A stretch of 64,000 bases of DNA from DASVLX01 sp036384655 (GTDB lineage: Bacteria; Actinomycetota; Actinomycetes; Mycobacteriales; Pseudonocardiaceae), in contig DASVLX010000245.1 of the NCBI GenBank assembly GCA_036384655.1, positions 10,308-74,307 of the forward strand, written 5' to 3'. The notes beneath the pieces are model-generated. The model did no database searches and had not been told where the DNA came from. It saw nothing but the letters and a program-made list of their open reading frames with translations. The translations under genes were made by a program, and so were the position numbers. Below, one piece after another: positions 1 through 8,107 of this stretch (position 1 is its first letter; each line of letters starts with the position of its first letter).

Positions 1-189
1 GCCTACAGCAACAACGAGAACTTCAACGGGTTGGCGTCGGTGGCCGCGCCGGTGCGGGACTCCACCGGCCGGGCGCGGGCGGCGGTCTCGGTGGCCGGGC
101 CGTCGAGCGCGTTCGAGGGCTGCGTCGAGCGCGTCGCGCGGGTCGTGATCATCACGGCGAACAAGCTCGCGCACCGGCTCGCGTGGTGA
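1..189 (+). CDS. IclR-family transcriptional regulator, C-terminal fragment
   Basis: The window opens inside this gene; only the last 62 codons are present, ending in TGA at 187-189. The peptide shows the typical end of the IclR effector-binding domain: the run GLASVAAPVRD, then AAVSVAGPSSAFEG, then a short amphipathic helix. IclR proteins bind a small molecule in this domain and control nearby catabolic genes through an N-terminal winged helix, which lies outside the window. It is followed after 9 bp by a dehydrogenase on the same strand, so the two may be co-transcribed. The ligand cannot be inferred. Confidence 0.85.
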   Translation, partial: AYSNNENFNGLASVAAPVRDSTGRARAAVSVAGPSSAFEGCVERVARVVIITANKLAHRLAW

Positions 190-198
190 GATAACACC

Positions 199-981
199 AT
201 GACCCGCATCGCCGTCCTGCACCCGGGAGCCATGGGTGCCCGGGTGGGGGCGGCGCTCGTCGAATGTGGGCACGATGTCGTCTGGCTGCCCGAGGGGCGT
301 GGCATGGCGACCGCCGACCGGGCCCACCACGCCGGCCTGCGCGGCGTGACCGACCTGGACGGATGCGATCTCGTGCTGTCGGTCGTGCCCCCGATGGCCG
401 CCGTCGACACCGCCAGGTGGGTGGCCGGGTATCGCGGCCGGTACGTGGACGCGAACGCGATCAGCCCGGCGACCGCCCGGCAGGTCGCCGCGATCGTCAC
501 GGCCGGCGGCGCCACCTACACCGACGGCGGCATCATCGGGCTTCCCCCGGACCGTTCCGGATCCACCCGGCTGTATCTCAGCGGACCCGATGCCGGTGGC
601 GTCGCCCCGCTGTTCGACGGCGCGAAAATCGAAGCGAGGGTGTTGGTCGACGGCGGCCCGTACGCCGCGTCCGCGCTGAAAATGACCTACGCCGCGTGGA
701 CGAAGATCAGCGCCGCGCTGGTGCTGGCCGCCCGGTCCGCCGCCGAGAGTCTCGGCGTCGAGCAGGCCCTGGCAGCCGAATGGGCACTGTCCCAGCCCGG
801 CCTCGAATGGCGCTGGGAGCTGGCGACCCGCGACGGCGTGAACAAGGGCTGGCGCTGGACCGACGAGATGCGCGAGATCGCGCGCACTCTGTCCGCCGCC
901 GGCCAACCCGGTGGTTTCGGCGAAGCCGCCGCCGAGTTGTTCTCACGCTTCACCCGCCCCGACGACACGCCATCAAGCTAG
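199..981 (+). CDS. NAD(P)-binding dehydrogenase, 6-phosphogluconate dehydrogenase-like with DUF1932 C-terminus
   Basis: This is a 260-residue protein with an N-terminal Rossmann fold. The dinucleotide-binding turn is seen in IAVLHPGAMGARVG (residues 4-17), and the cofactor domain runs to about residue 160. The C-terminal helical part, with the motif ALKMTYAAWTKISAAL, fits DUF1932, which is linked to beta-hydroxyacid-dehydrogenase-like enzymes. The ATG at 199 gives a full-length protein directly in the fold. Family knowledge suggests oxidation of a hydroxyacid or reduction of an imine; the substrate is unknown. Its place behind an IclR regulator suggests a catabolic role. Confidence 0.85.
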   Translation: MTRIAVLHPGAMGARVGAALVECGHDVVWLPEGRGMATADRAHHAGLRGVTDLDGCDLVLSVVPPMAAVDTARWVAGYRGRYVDANAISPATARQVAAIVTAGGATYTDGGIIGLPPDRSGSTRLYLSGPDAGGVAPLFDGAKIEARVLVDGGPYAASALKMTYAAWTKISAALVLAARSAAESLGVEQALAAEWALSQPGLEWRWELATRDGVNKGWRWTDEMREIARTLSAAGQPGGFGEAAAELFSRFTRPDDTPSS

Positions 982-994
982 TGGCCGCGCGGTC

Positions 995-1102
995 CACGTG
1001 CTCGCGGAGATCGGCGAGTTGGTCCAGTCCGGCCGTTTCTCGCTCCCGGTCGCGCGGGCCTTCCCGCTCGCCGAGATCGTGAACGCACACCGTTGGTTCG
1101 TG
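995..1102 (+). pseudogene. Remnant of a zinc-type alcohol dehydrogenase / quinone reductase C-terminus
   Basis: One frame reads HVLAEIGELVQSGRFSLPVA followed by RAFPLAEIVNAHRWFV. This matches the usual end of medium-chain dehydrogenases: helix, then a V-x-R-x-F-P-L-x-x-x-x-x-A-H block. There is no start codon, no Rossmann domain and no proper C-terminus, so it is a stump of about 36 codons. The following sequence up to 1221 is open in another frame but matches nothing I recognise. It marks a deletion or recombination point between the dehydrogenase and the DUF6879 gene. Confidence 0.6.
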
Positions 1103-1210
1103 GGGCGAAGGTCGCCGACCCGGAGGCCCTGGCCACCATGCGTCTGCCCGCTGGGGAGGATGCTGTCGAACTCGCCGCGGACGTACTGCCTTTCCTGGAG
1201 CTGACCGTTG

Positions 1211-1765
1211 ATGCTCGATGAACAGCAGATCGGCCGGTACATCGATGAGCACTTCACTCGGACGTTGTTCCGGTTGGAGACCTTGCCGGAGTACCTGGTG
1301 GGCTCGGATGGGGAGGATTACCGGCGCTATGTGGCCGGCCTGCCTGGCCCGACGATGTCGCGTAAGCAGCCGTGGCTGGACACCCTGCGAGCCGAACACG
1401 ACCGCGGTCTCTACCAGCACCGTGTGCATGTCTGGCGCGGCCCGCTGACGGACTACCTCCGTTACGAGTGCGAGTGGGGATACGCCTACAACGCCAGGGC
1501 GGGCGAGGACATCCGCATCCTCGACACAGCCGAACAGCCCAAACCCGCTGCTGTGGTCGATGAGGACTTCTGGCTTGCGGACGACTCCCACGTCGTGAAG
1601 ATGCACTACGACCCCGACGGTCGGTTCCTGGGTGGCTCGATCGCCGATCCCGGAGAGGTCCAGAGGTACCGGGACGCGCGAGACGCGGCCTGGCCGGCCG
1701 CCGCGCCCTTCTTCGACTACTGGAACCGACACCCCGAGTTCTGGAGGCACACTGACGTGGCCTGA
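1211..1765 (+). CDS. DUF6879 family protein
   Basis: This 184-residue soluble protein matches the DUF6879 pattern: an acidic N-terminus, a central WLDTLRAEHDRGLYQHRVHV block, and Trp/Tyr-rich segments such as ECEWGYAYN and DFWLADDSHVVKMHYD, ending near EFW. Its biochemical role is unknown. In actinomycetes these genes usually sit beside XRE regulators with DUF5753, as here. The ATG at 1211 is chosen because GGAG lies about 10 bp upstream; a TTG directly before it is less likely. It probably forms a two-gene unit with the next regulator, 22 bp downstream. Function is not assigned. Confidence 0.8.
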   Translation: MLDEQQIGRYIDEHFTRTLFRLETLPEYLVGSDGEDYRRYVAGLPGPTMSRKQPWLDTLRAEHDRGLYQHRVHVWRGPLTDYLRYECEWGYAYNARAGEDIRILDTAEQPKPAAVVDEDFWLADDSHVVKMHYDPDGRFLGGSIADPGEVQRYRDARDAAWPAAAPFFDYWNRHPEFWRHTDVA

Positions 1766-1787
1766 CCACGCCGCGTGAAAGGACCCG

Positions 1788-2609
1788 ATGAAGCACCCCA
1801 CGAACCCGCTCTCGGAACAGCTTCGGTACCTGCGGAAGCAGGCGAATCTGTCCGGTGCGGAGGCGGCCGCCCGGTCCGGTCTCTCCCCGGCGAAGATCAG
1901 TCGGGTCGAGACCGGAGCGTTCATGCCCACTCCCGAGCAGGTTGACAGGCTCTGCCGGGTCTACCGCGCGCCGGAGGACGTCCGGCACGGACTGATCGTG
2001 ATGATCAAGGAAATTCGGGAGTCCACCCAGGCCGCGCGTGTCACGCTGCAACGCGGCGGCTGGCAGATGCAGGAGCGGATCGGCAAGATTGAGGCGGCGT
2101 CATCGCTGCTGCGGAGCTTCTCATCGGACACCGTCATCGGACTGGCCCAGACAGGGTCATACATCCGGGCAATCATGAGCGAGTTCTTGACCGGCGACGA
2201 CCTGGAACACACGGTGGCAGCGCGCCTGGAACGCCAGTCGGTACTCGACTCCGGACGCAGCTTCCGACTGATCATGAGTGAGGGCGCACTGCGATGGAAC
2301 GTCGGCGGCGCGCAGATCATGACCGACCAGCTGGCTCACCTGGTTGAGTTGGCACAGCGGGAAAACGTGCGGCTCGGCATCATCCCCTGGACCACCGTCA
2401 CGAGGCTTTCAGGCGTACACGCCTTCCACCTCTACGACACCCGCGCCGTGATCGTCGGAACCATGAACGCCACCGCGATCATGACCAACAGCGGTGACAT
2501 CGCCGAGTACAAAGGCTGGTTCGACCGCCTGGAAGCCATCGCCTCTTACGACGACAAGGCACGCGAAACCATCGAGCGGGTCTCACGCGACTACCAGAGC
2601 ATCACCTGA
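1788..2609 (+). CDS. XRE-family helix-turn-helix regulator with DUF5753 domain
   Basis: The protein has 273 residues. Residues about 8-65 form an XRE helix-turn-helix (LRYLRKQANLSGAEAAARSG, then LSPAKISRVETG). The rest is DUF5753, recognised by the block LLRSFSSDTVIGLAQTGSYI and the end segment AEYKGWFDRLEAIA. Such proteins are very numerous in streptomycetes and relatives, and normally pair with a small DUF397 or DUF6879 protein. The ATG at 1788 is preceded by an AAAGGA ribosome site. Its target is unknown; the neighbouring cyclase stump and methyltransferase suggest it once served a small peptide cluster, which is inference. Confidence 0.9.
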   Translation: MKHPTNPLSEQLRYLRKQANLSGAEAAARSGLSPAKISRVETGAFMPTPEQVDRLCRVYRAPEDVRHGLIVMIKEIRESTQAARVTLQRGGWQMQERIGKIEAASSLLRSFSSDTVIGLAQTGSYIRAIMSEFLTGDDLEHTVAARLERQSVLDSGRSFRLIMSEGALRWNVGGAQIMTDQLAHLVELAQRENVRLGIIPWTTVTRLSGVHAFHLYDTRAVIVGTMNATAIMTNSGDIAEYKGWFDRLEAIASYDDKARETIERVSRDYQSIT

Positions 2610-2694
2610 TCGGCGTAATCGCAGCCCTCCTGACGATGACACTCTTGATTCTTTCAGTCTGACACTGCAAGATTGCAGTCCACGCGCCGTATCT

Positions 2695-3006
2695 GGACAG
2701 GTCGTCAATGCGTGCCTGGCTGTCCCGGCCACCGCCCGCACCACGGTCAACCGCGCCAAACCGCTGTTGTCGGACGCGGTCTCCGATCTGATGCCCGCTG
2801 GGCTGCTTTCCCGACGTACCAAGGGCGACTACACGGCATGCGAGTACCACGGTCTGCGGGCCAACGCCCACACACTCCGAGCACTGTTGGCCGTCCCCAT
2901 GCTTGCGGATCTGGGCATCCTCGATCCCGAATGCCCCCGCCAGGCACTGCGGCTCGGCGAACCGGACCGCCGCGACCGGCCGTACCACGTCCTGCTCCGC
3001 GTCTAA
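2695..3006 (+). pseudogene. C-terminal stump of an asparagine-synthase-like lasso peptide cyclase
   Basis: The frame ending in TAA at 3004-3006 reads GQVVNACLAVPA, then NRAKPLLSDAV, then GLLSRRTKGDYTACEYHGLR, followed by LRALL...LADLGILDPE. The blocks 'VVxACLxV', 'KPLL' and 'RRTKGDYTxxxYxGLR' are hallmarks of the C-terminus of asparagine synthetase homologues that close the isopeptide ring in lasso peptides. Only about 104 codons of roughly 550-600 remain; there is no amidotransferase or ATP-binding part and no convincing start. The 5' side joins directly to the end of the XRE gene. I conclude from this a decayed lasso-type cluster, not an active enzyme. Confidence 0.6.
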
Positions 3007-3040
3007 CCACCACTGCCAACCACATCTGAGAAGGGAAGCT

Positions 3041-4096
3041 ATGCCCCACGGTCGTGCCTCACTCGCTCCGGCTGTCGCCGGAGCCGTTGCGGCAGTGCAG
3101 GAGAACGCCTTCGTGCTTCGTCCCGACGGCTCGCTGGTCACGCAGAGTTCGTCACCGGCGATCATCGCCGACCTGATCAACCGCCTGGACCTGCACACTG
3201 GCATGCGAGTGCTGGAAATCGGCACCGGCTCGGGATACTCCACCGCGCTGCTCGCCCATCTTGCTGGCACCACCGGGCATGTCCTGAGCATCGACATCAC
3301 GGCTGAACTCGTCGAGCGGGCGCGTCACCTGCTGCTCTCCAACGGTTATCCAAACACGACGGTGATGCACGGCGACGGCATCGTCGGCGCACCCGAACAC
3401 GGGCCCTTCGACAGGATCATCGCCTGGGCCACCGCACCCCACCTGCCCGCCGCCTGGATCACGCAACTGGCCACCGACGGCCTGATCGTGGCACCCATCG
3501 CCCTCGCACCGATCGCCACCAGCGGCGTCGGCGCCCGCATCCGCCTCACCGACGACGACACACCGATCGTTGACCAACTCTTCCCCGTTGGATTTGTCGC
3601 CATGCACAGCCACGAAGTCGACCAATGGCTGGTCCCGACCCACGGCGTGGACGTCCTGCGACACGACAGTGAACAGCACCCGTGGTGGCTGTCGGCCGGC
3701 TGGCTACGCACCCCGCGCCATTACCGCACGGGCCAACAACTGCTCGACGACCTGATCGCCAACGGCCGGAAAACCACCGGCCCCCTCCAACCCGACGAAT
3801 CCGCCGACGACTTCCGAGCCTGGCTTCTGGCCACGCGGCCCGACGGGCTCACCACCGCGGCGCTCGGCGATCCGAACTGGCACATCGGCATCACCACAGC
3901 CAAGGGAGCCGCGCTCACCGGCATGCGCATCGCCACCACGACGATCGCTGTGGGCGAGGACGACCACCGGCGTCTGGGCGCACTCGCCGAATCCTGGCGC
4001 CAGGCCGGACGACCAGGTCTCACCCGACTCGAGCCAGTCCTCGATGCTTTCTACGACGGCTGGACCCTCCGCGCGCACACCAAGCCAGCTAACTGA
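3041..4096 (+). CDS. Protein-L-isoaspartate O-methyltransferase-like protein (RiPP-associated type)
   Basis: This is a 351-residue SAM-dependent methyltransferase. Motif I is clear in MRVLEIGTGSGYSTALLAHL, motif post-I in LSIDITAEL, and the PIMT block GPFDRIIAWATA follows. The N-terminus carries the PIMT-like stretch before the fold (DGSLVTQSSSPAIIADLI). About 150 C-terminal residues go beyond the normal 210-residue housekeeping enzyme, as in PIMT homologues tied to peptide natural products, where they methylate an Asp side chain and can give aspartimide. The ATG at 3041 follows AAGGGAAG. It lies 34 bp after a lasso-cyclase stump. The substrate is unknown. Confidence 0.8.
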   Translation: MPHGRASLAPAVAGAVAAVQENAFVLRPDGSLVTQSSSPAIIADLINRLDLHTGMRVLEIGTGSGYSTALLAHLAGTTGHVLSIDITAELVERARHLLLSNGYPNTTVMHGDGIVGAPEHGPFDRIIAWATAPHLPAAWITQLATDGLIVAPIALAPIATSGVGARIRLTDDDTPIVDQLFPVGFVAMHSHEVDQWLVPTHGVDVLRHDSEQHPWWLSAGWLRTPRHYRTGQQLLDDLIANGRKTTGPLQPDESADDFRAWLLATRPDGLTTAALGDPNWHIGITTAKGAALTGMRIATTTIAVGEDDHRRLGALAESWRQAGRPGLTRLEPVLDAFYDGWTLRAHTKPAN

Positions 4097-4146
4097 AACA
4101 ACCGCGACCTCTGAACCCACCGTGGCCTCTGAAACAACCGTGACCT
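4093..4146 (+). repeat. Three tandem 18-bp repeats across the methyltransferase stop codon
   Basis: Units start at 4093, 4111 and 4129 with consensus CTGAAACAACCGYGACCT. Copies one and three differ at a single base, and the middle one at about four. The TGA stop of the methyltransferase lies inside the first unit, and the third unit runs into the left arm of the terminator hairpin. Confidence 0.8.
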
Positions 4147-4183
4147 CGCCGAGGTTGGGGGGACCACCCCGGCGAGGTCACGG
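4138..4183. terminator. Bidirectional hairpin terminator between the methyltransferase and gatB
   Basis: A perfect 13-bp stem (CCGTGACCTCGCC at 4138-4150 with its complement at 4171-4183) closes a 20-nt loop that itself holds a GGTTGG/CCACCCC pairing. It lies between convergent genes and can serve both. Confidence 0.8.
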
Positions 4184-4194
4184 TGGGGTTCGCG

Positions 4195-5709
4195 TCAGGC
4201 GCAGCGTTCGAGGACGATCTCGCGGACGCGCTTGGCGTCCGCCTTGCCCCGGGTCGCCTTCATGACGGCACCGACGATCGCGCCGGCGGCGGCGACCTTG
4301 CCGGAACGGATCTTGTCCGCGACATCCGGCTGCTTGGCCAGCGCCTCGTCCACGGCGGCGAACAGCGCGGAGTCATCCGACACCACGGCCAGGCCGCGCT
4401 TGGCGACCACGTCGTCCGGCTCGCCCTCGCCGGCGAGCACGCCGTCGATCACCTGGCGTGCCAGGCCGGTGTTCAGCGAACCGCCGGACACCAGGGCCGC
4501 CACCCGCGCCACCTGGGCCGGCGTGATCGGCAGTTCGGCGAGTTCGACGCCGCGCGTGTTGGCCTGCTGGGCAAGGTACGACACCCACCAGGACCGGGCG
4601 TCCGACGGGCTCGCACCAGCCTCCACAGTGGACGCGATCAGGTCGAGCGCGCCGGCGTTGACCAGGTCACGCAGCTCCAGGTCGGTGAGCTCCCATTCCT
4701 TCTGCAGCCGGTGACGCCGCTGCCACGGCAGCTCCGGCAGGGTCTTGCGCAGCTGGTCAACCCATTCCCGGTCGGGCGCGATCGGGACCAGGTCGGGCTC
4801 CGGGAAGTACCGGTAGTCCTCGGCGGTCTCCTTGAGCCGGCCGGACGAGGTGGTCATCGACGCCTCGTCGTAGTGCCGGGTCTCCAGCACGACCTTGCCG
4901 CCGGCGTTCAGCACCCCGCCCTGCCTGCACATCTCGAACCGCACGGCCCGCTCGATGCTGCGCAGTGAGTTGATGTTCTTCGTCTCGCTGCGGGTGCCGA
5001 ACTCGGTGGCGCCCTTGGGCATCAGCGACACGTTGGAGTCGCAGCGCAGCGAGCCCTGGTCCATCCGGACGTCGGACACGCCCAGCGCGCGGACCAGATC
5101 CCGCAGCGCGGTGACGTACGCGCGGGCGATCTCCGGCGCCCGTTCACCGGCGCCGACGATCGGCTTGGTGACGATCTCGATCAGTGGCACGCCAGCTCGG
5201 TTGTAGTCCAGCAGCGAGTACTCGGCGCCGTGAATACGGCCGGTGGCACCACCGATGTGCAGGGACTTGCCGGTGTCCTCCTCCATGTGGGCGCGCTCGA
5301 TGTCCACGCGGAACAGTTCGCCGTTGTCGAGTTCGACGTCCAGGTAGCCGTCGTGCGAGATCGGCTCGTCGTACTGGGAGGTCTGGAAGTTCTTCGGCAT
5401 GTCCGGGTAGAAGTAGTTCTTCCGGGCGAACCGGCACCATTCGGCGATCTCGCAGTTCAGTGCGAGCCCGATGCGGATCGCGGACTCCACTCCGACGTGG
5501 TTGACCACCGGCAGCGCGCCGGGCAGGCCCAGACAGGTCGGACAGACGTGGGTGTTCGGCTCGGCGCCGAACTCCGTGGAACAGCCACAGAACATCTTGG
5601 AGCGGGTGGACAGCTCGACGTGGACCTCGAACCCGAGGACGGGATCAAACCGTTCGATGACGTCGGCGTAGTCCAGCGGCGCCACCGACTCGACCGACAG
5701 GGATGTCAC
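4195..5709 (-). CDS. gatB: Aspartyl/glutamyl-tRNA(Asn/Gln) amidotransferase subunit B
   Basis: GatB is the tRNA-binding and kinase-like subunit of GatCAB, which amidates misacylated Glu-tRNA(Gln) or Asp-tRNA(Asn). The 504-residue length is normal. Signature blocks are the GFEVHVELST start, the Cys-x-Cys and CPTC zinc-binding-like sites, the NYFYPDMPKNFQTSQYD block, GVPLIEIVTKP and KNINSLRSIERAVRFE; the end is a YqeY-like tail. The start is GTG at 5707-5709, overlapping the TGA of the preceding small gene (GTGA), which points to translational coupling. It is the last gene of the gatC-gatA-small protein-gatB operon. Confidence 0.97.
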   Translation of the reverse strand: MTSLSVESVAPLDYADVIERFDPVLGFEVHVELSTRSKMFCGCSTEFGAEPNTHVCPTCLGLPGALPVVNHVGVESAIRIGLALNCEIAEWCRFARKNYFYPDMPKNFQTSQYDEPISHDGYLDVELDNGELFRVDIERAHMEEDTGKSLHIGGATGRIHGAEYSLLDYNRAGVPLIEIVTKPIVGAGERAPEIARAYVTALRDLVRALGVSDVRMDQGSLRCDSNVSLMPKGATEFGTRSETKNINSLRSIERAVRFEMCRQGGVLNAGGKVVLETRHYDEASMTTSSGRLKETAEDYRYFPEPDLVPIAPDREWVDQLRKTLPELPWQRRHRLQKEWELTDLELRDLVNAGALDLIASTVEAGASPSDARSWWVSYLAQQANTRGVELAELPITPAQVARVAALVSGGSLNTGLARQVIDGVLAGEGEPDDVVAKRGLAVVSDDSALFAAVDEALAKQPDVADKIRSGKVAAAGAIVGAVMKATRGKADAKRVREIVLERCA

Positions 5710-5942
5710 TCGTACTCACCCGACTCTCCAGCCTCAAGGGCTTCGGTGTCGACCCGGCGGAACTCGCGGATGGCGAGGGCGGCGCCGGTGATCACCACCA
5801 GGATGTTCGCGATCGCGTTGAACAGTGCCAGTTTGTCACCGTTGCCGCGGGCCTTGCGCACATCCGCGAACGCCCGCCCCGCGCCGAACACGGCGGCGAT
5901 CAGTCCGAAGACACCCTTCAGCTTGCTGTTCCCACCGCTCAT
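5706..5942 (-). CDS. Small single-pass membrane protein inside the gat operon
   Basis: This 78-residue protein overlaps the gatA stop by ATGA and the gatB start by GTGA, so it is clearly translated in the operon. Hydrophobic stretches are KGVFGLIAAVFGAG and FNAIANILVVITGAALAI (about residues 40-57), the latter long enough for one membrane helix. The end is acidic (EALEAGESGEYE). I know no characterised family. GatCAB itself needs no such subunit, so its presence between two subunits is notable. A longer reading up to 6155 is possible but would lie wholly inside gatA. Confidence 0.7.
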   Translation of the reverse strand: MSGGNSKLKGVFGLIAAVFGAGRAFADVRKARGNGDKLALFNAIANILVVITGAALAIREFRRVDTEALEAGESGEYE

Positions 5943-7546
5943 GCCGCGGTCGCCTCCAAGTTCTGAATCCGAGCGAGCACCGGCCCGTCGTCGGCGGCGT
6001 TCCGGGCCACCTCGAAACTCGCCGCCACCCGGTACATCCGATGATCCTGCAGTGTCGGGGCCATGATCTGCAGCCCCACCGGCAGCCCGTCGTCGGACAG
6101 CCCGGACGGCACGCTCATGGCCGGGATGCCGGCCAGGCTGGCCGGCACGGTGCACAGGTCGGCAAGATACATCGACATGGGGTCGTTCACCCGCTCGCCG
6201 ATGCCGAACGCGGTGGTCGGCGTGGTCGGGGAGACCAGCACATCGACGCCGGCGCCGCCGCTGCCGAACTCACGGTTGCCGAAGGCCGCCTCGAAGTCCC
6301 GCTTGATCAGCGTCCGCACCTTCTGCGCCTGCCCGTAGTAGGCATCGTAGTAACCGGACGACAGCGCGTAGGTGCCGATGATGATGCGCCGCTTGACCTC
6401 CGCGCCGAATCCGGCCTCGCGGGTCAGCGACATGACCTCCTCGGCGCTGTGCGCACCGTTGCCGTGCGCCTTGCCCAGGCCGGTGTCGCCCACCCGGATG
6501 CCGTAGCGCATGGCGTCGAACCGGGCCAGGTTCGAGGAGCATTCGCTCGGCGCGATCAGGTAGTACGCGGACAGCGCGTAACCGAAGTGCGGGCAGGACA
6601 CCTCGACGACCTCCGCGCCCAGCTTGCGTAGCCGGTCGACGGCGGATCGGAAGGACGCCAGCACGCCCGGCTGGTAGCCCTCCCCGGACAGCTCGGTGAC
6701 CACGCCGATCCGCATGCCGGACAGGTCGGCGGCGGCACCGGCCCGGGCGGCCTGCACGACCGGCGGCACCGGAGTGTCGATCGAGGTCGAGTCCAACTCG
6801 TCGTGACCGGCCATGATCTCGTGCAGCAGTGCGGTGTCCAGCACCGTCCGTGCGCACGGTCCGCCCTGGTCCAGCGAGGAGGAGAAGGCGACCAGTCCGT
6901 ACCGGGAAACCCCGCCGTAGGTGGGCTTCACGCCGACGGTGCCGGTCACGGCGGCCGGCTGGCGGATCGAGCCGCCGGTGTCGGTGCCGATGGCCAGCGG
7001 CGCCTCGAACGCGGCCAGTGCGGCCGCGGAGCCACCGCCGGAGCCGCCCGGCACCCGGTCCAGCGCCCACGGGTTGTGGGTCGGCCCGTACGCCGAGTTC
7101 TCCGTCGACGAGCCCATCGCGAACTCGTCCATGTTGGTCTTGCCGAGGATGATGACGCCGGCCTCGCGCAGCTTGCGGGTGACGGTGGCGTCGTAGGGCG
7201 GCACCCAGTGCTCCAGCATCTTGGAGCCGCAGGTGGTCGGCGTGCCCTCGGTGACGAACACATCCTTCAGCGCCAGCGGCACACCGGCCAGCGGGGACTT
7301 CGGGGCCTTGCCGGCCGCCAGGTCCTCGTCGACGGCGCGCGCGGCGGCCAGCGCCTTGGGGCCGGTGACGTGCAGGAAGGCCCGCACGGAGTCATCCACG
7401 GCGGCGATCCGGTCCAGATGCGCCTGGGTCACCTCGACGCTGGACACCTCGCGGGCGTGGATCCTGGCCGCCAGTTCGGCGGCGGTGAGCCTGGTCAGGT
7501 CGTCATTCACTCCGGTCGCTCCGGTTTCCGTGATATCCGTGGTCAC
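5939..7546 (-). CDS. gatA: Aspartyl/glutamyl-tRNA(Asn/Gln) amidotransferase subunit A
   Basis: GatA is the glutaminase subunit that makes ammonia for tRNA amidation. The protein has 535 residues (usual 480-510, with about 15 extra at the N-terminus). The amidase-signature triad is present: Lys94 in LALKDVFV, cis-Ser169 in VPGGSGGGS and Ser193 in GTDTGGSIRQPAA. The spacing of 75 and 24 residues is canonical. The start is GTG at 7544-7546, overlapping the gatC stop as GTGA; a GTG 12 codons inside is an alternative. Confidence 0.97.
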   Translation of the reverse strand: MTTDITETGATGVNDDLTRLTAAELAARIHAREVSSVEVTQAHLDRIAAVDDSVRAFLHVTGPKALAAARAVDEDLAAGKAPKSPLAGVPLALKDVFVTEGTPTTCGSKMLEHWVPPYDATVTRKLREAGVIILGKTNMDEFAMGSSTENSAYGPTHNPWALDRVPGGSGGGSAAALAAFEAPLAIGTDTGGSIRQPAAVTGTVGVKPTYGGVSRYGLVAFSSSLDQGGPCARTVLDTALLHEIMAGHDELDSTSIDTPVPPVVQAARAGAAADLSGMRIGVVTELSGEGYQPGVLASFRSAVDRLRKLGAEVVEVSCPHFGYALSAYYLIAPSECSSNLARFDAMRYGIRVGDTGLGKAHGNGAHSAEEVMSLTREAGFGAEVKRRIIIGTYALSSGYYDAYYGQAQKVRTLIKRDFEAAFGNREFGSGGAGVDVLVSPTTPTTAFGIGERVNDPMSMYLADLCTVPASLAGIPAMSVPSGLSDDGLPVGLQIMAPTLQDHRMYRVAASFEVARNAADDGPVLARIQNLEATAA

Positions 7547-7842
7547 TGCTCCTCCCCGAGGATCCGCGGGACGCGGAACCGGCCTTCCTCGATCGCGGGC
7601 GCACCGGACAGCGCCTGTTCCTGCGTCAGGCCCGGACGAACCTCATCGGCACGAAACACGTTGGTCAGGGGCACGGCGTGCGAGGTCGGCGGGATGTCGT
7701 CTGCGGCGACCTCCCCCACCCGGGCCACCGAGTCCAGGATGACGTCGAGCTGCGCGGCGAAGGTGTCCAGTTCGTCCTTCGTCACGGCCAACCGCGCCAG
7801 TTTGGCGAGGTGGGCGACCTCATCCCGGGAGATGTTGGACAC
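7543..7842 (-). CDS. gatC: Aspartyl/glutamyl-tRNA(Asn/Gln) amidotransferase subunit C
   Basis: GatC wraps round GatA and stabilises the GatCAB complex. The 99-residue product has the family pattern ISRDEVAHLAKLARL, the linker with DIPPTSHAVPLTNVFRADEV, and the end EGRFRVPRIL. I choose GTG at 7840-7842 because GAGGAG lies about 9 bp upstream; a reading from 7878 adds 12 unlikely residues. It is the first gene of the operon and overlaps gatA by 4 bp. The promoter should lie in 7843-8107, which it shares with the divergent ACT gene. Confidence 0.95.
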   Translation of the reverse strand: MSNISRDEVAHLAKLARLAVTKDELDTFAAQLDVILDSVARVGEVAADDIPPTSHAVPLTNVFRADEVRPGLTQEQALSGAPAIEEGRFRVPRILGEEQ

Positions 7843-7869
7843 GAGAAAGCGCTCCTCTAACTCACATCT

Positions 7870-7897
7870 TGTAACCACGGTGCTGTAACCACGGTGC
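7870..7897. repeat. Direct 14-bp repeat in the gatC upstream region
   Basis: TGTAACCACGGTGC occurs twice head to tail (7870-7883, 7884-7897), about 30 bp before the gatC start. It could be a tandem regulator site or a simple duplication; nothing decides between these. Confidence 0.6.
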
Positions 7898-7928
7898 GAC
7901 CTGGAAAGTCTATGGTGATTCGGGTTCC

Positions 7929-7950
7929 TGACACGACCGGGTTACCGTTG
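7929..7950. promoter_or_regulatory. 22-bp motif shared with the degV upstream region
   Basis: The stretch starts TGACACGACCGGG and ends TTACCGTTG. It recurs at 13510-13531 with two C-to-T differences. Both copies lie upstream of plus-strand genes (ACT protein and DegV). A TACCGT hexamer inside could serve as a -10 element; no matching -35 is seen. Confidence 0.4.
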
Positions 7951-8107
7951 TCGTCGTCCCGTCAACCGGGACGCCGGCGCCCGCGCCAGGGTGATCTGCC
8001 AGAATCAGCGCCCGGCAAGGCGTCGACCGGTTGGGAGGAAACCGGCCCTCGTCGACAAGTTGAGCGCGGACGGTGAGGCTCCGCGTGCGACACAGGAGGC
8101 GTTCCCG

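Noticed and set aside
1108..1221. Open stretch reading KVADPEALATMRLPAG before DUF6879
   Set aside because: No start codon of its own and no family recognised; treated as debris.
2636..2720. A possible FxLD-type lanthipeptide precursor (reading LDSFSLTLQDCS) before the PIMT-like gene
   Set aside because: No start codon in that frame, the FxLD motif is not exact, and the same frame continues into clear lasso-cyclase sequence.
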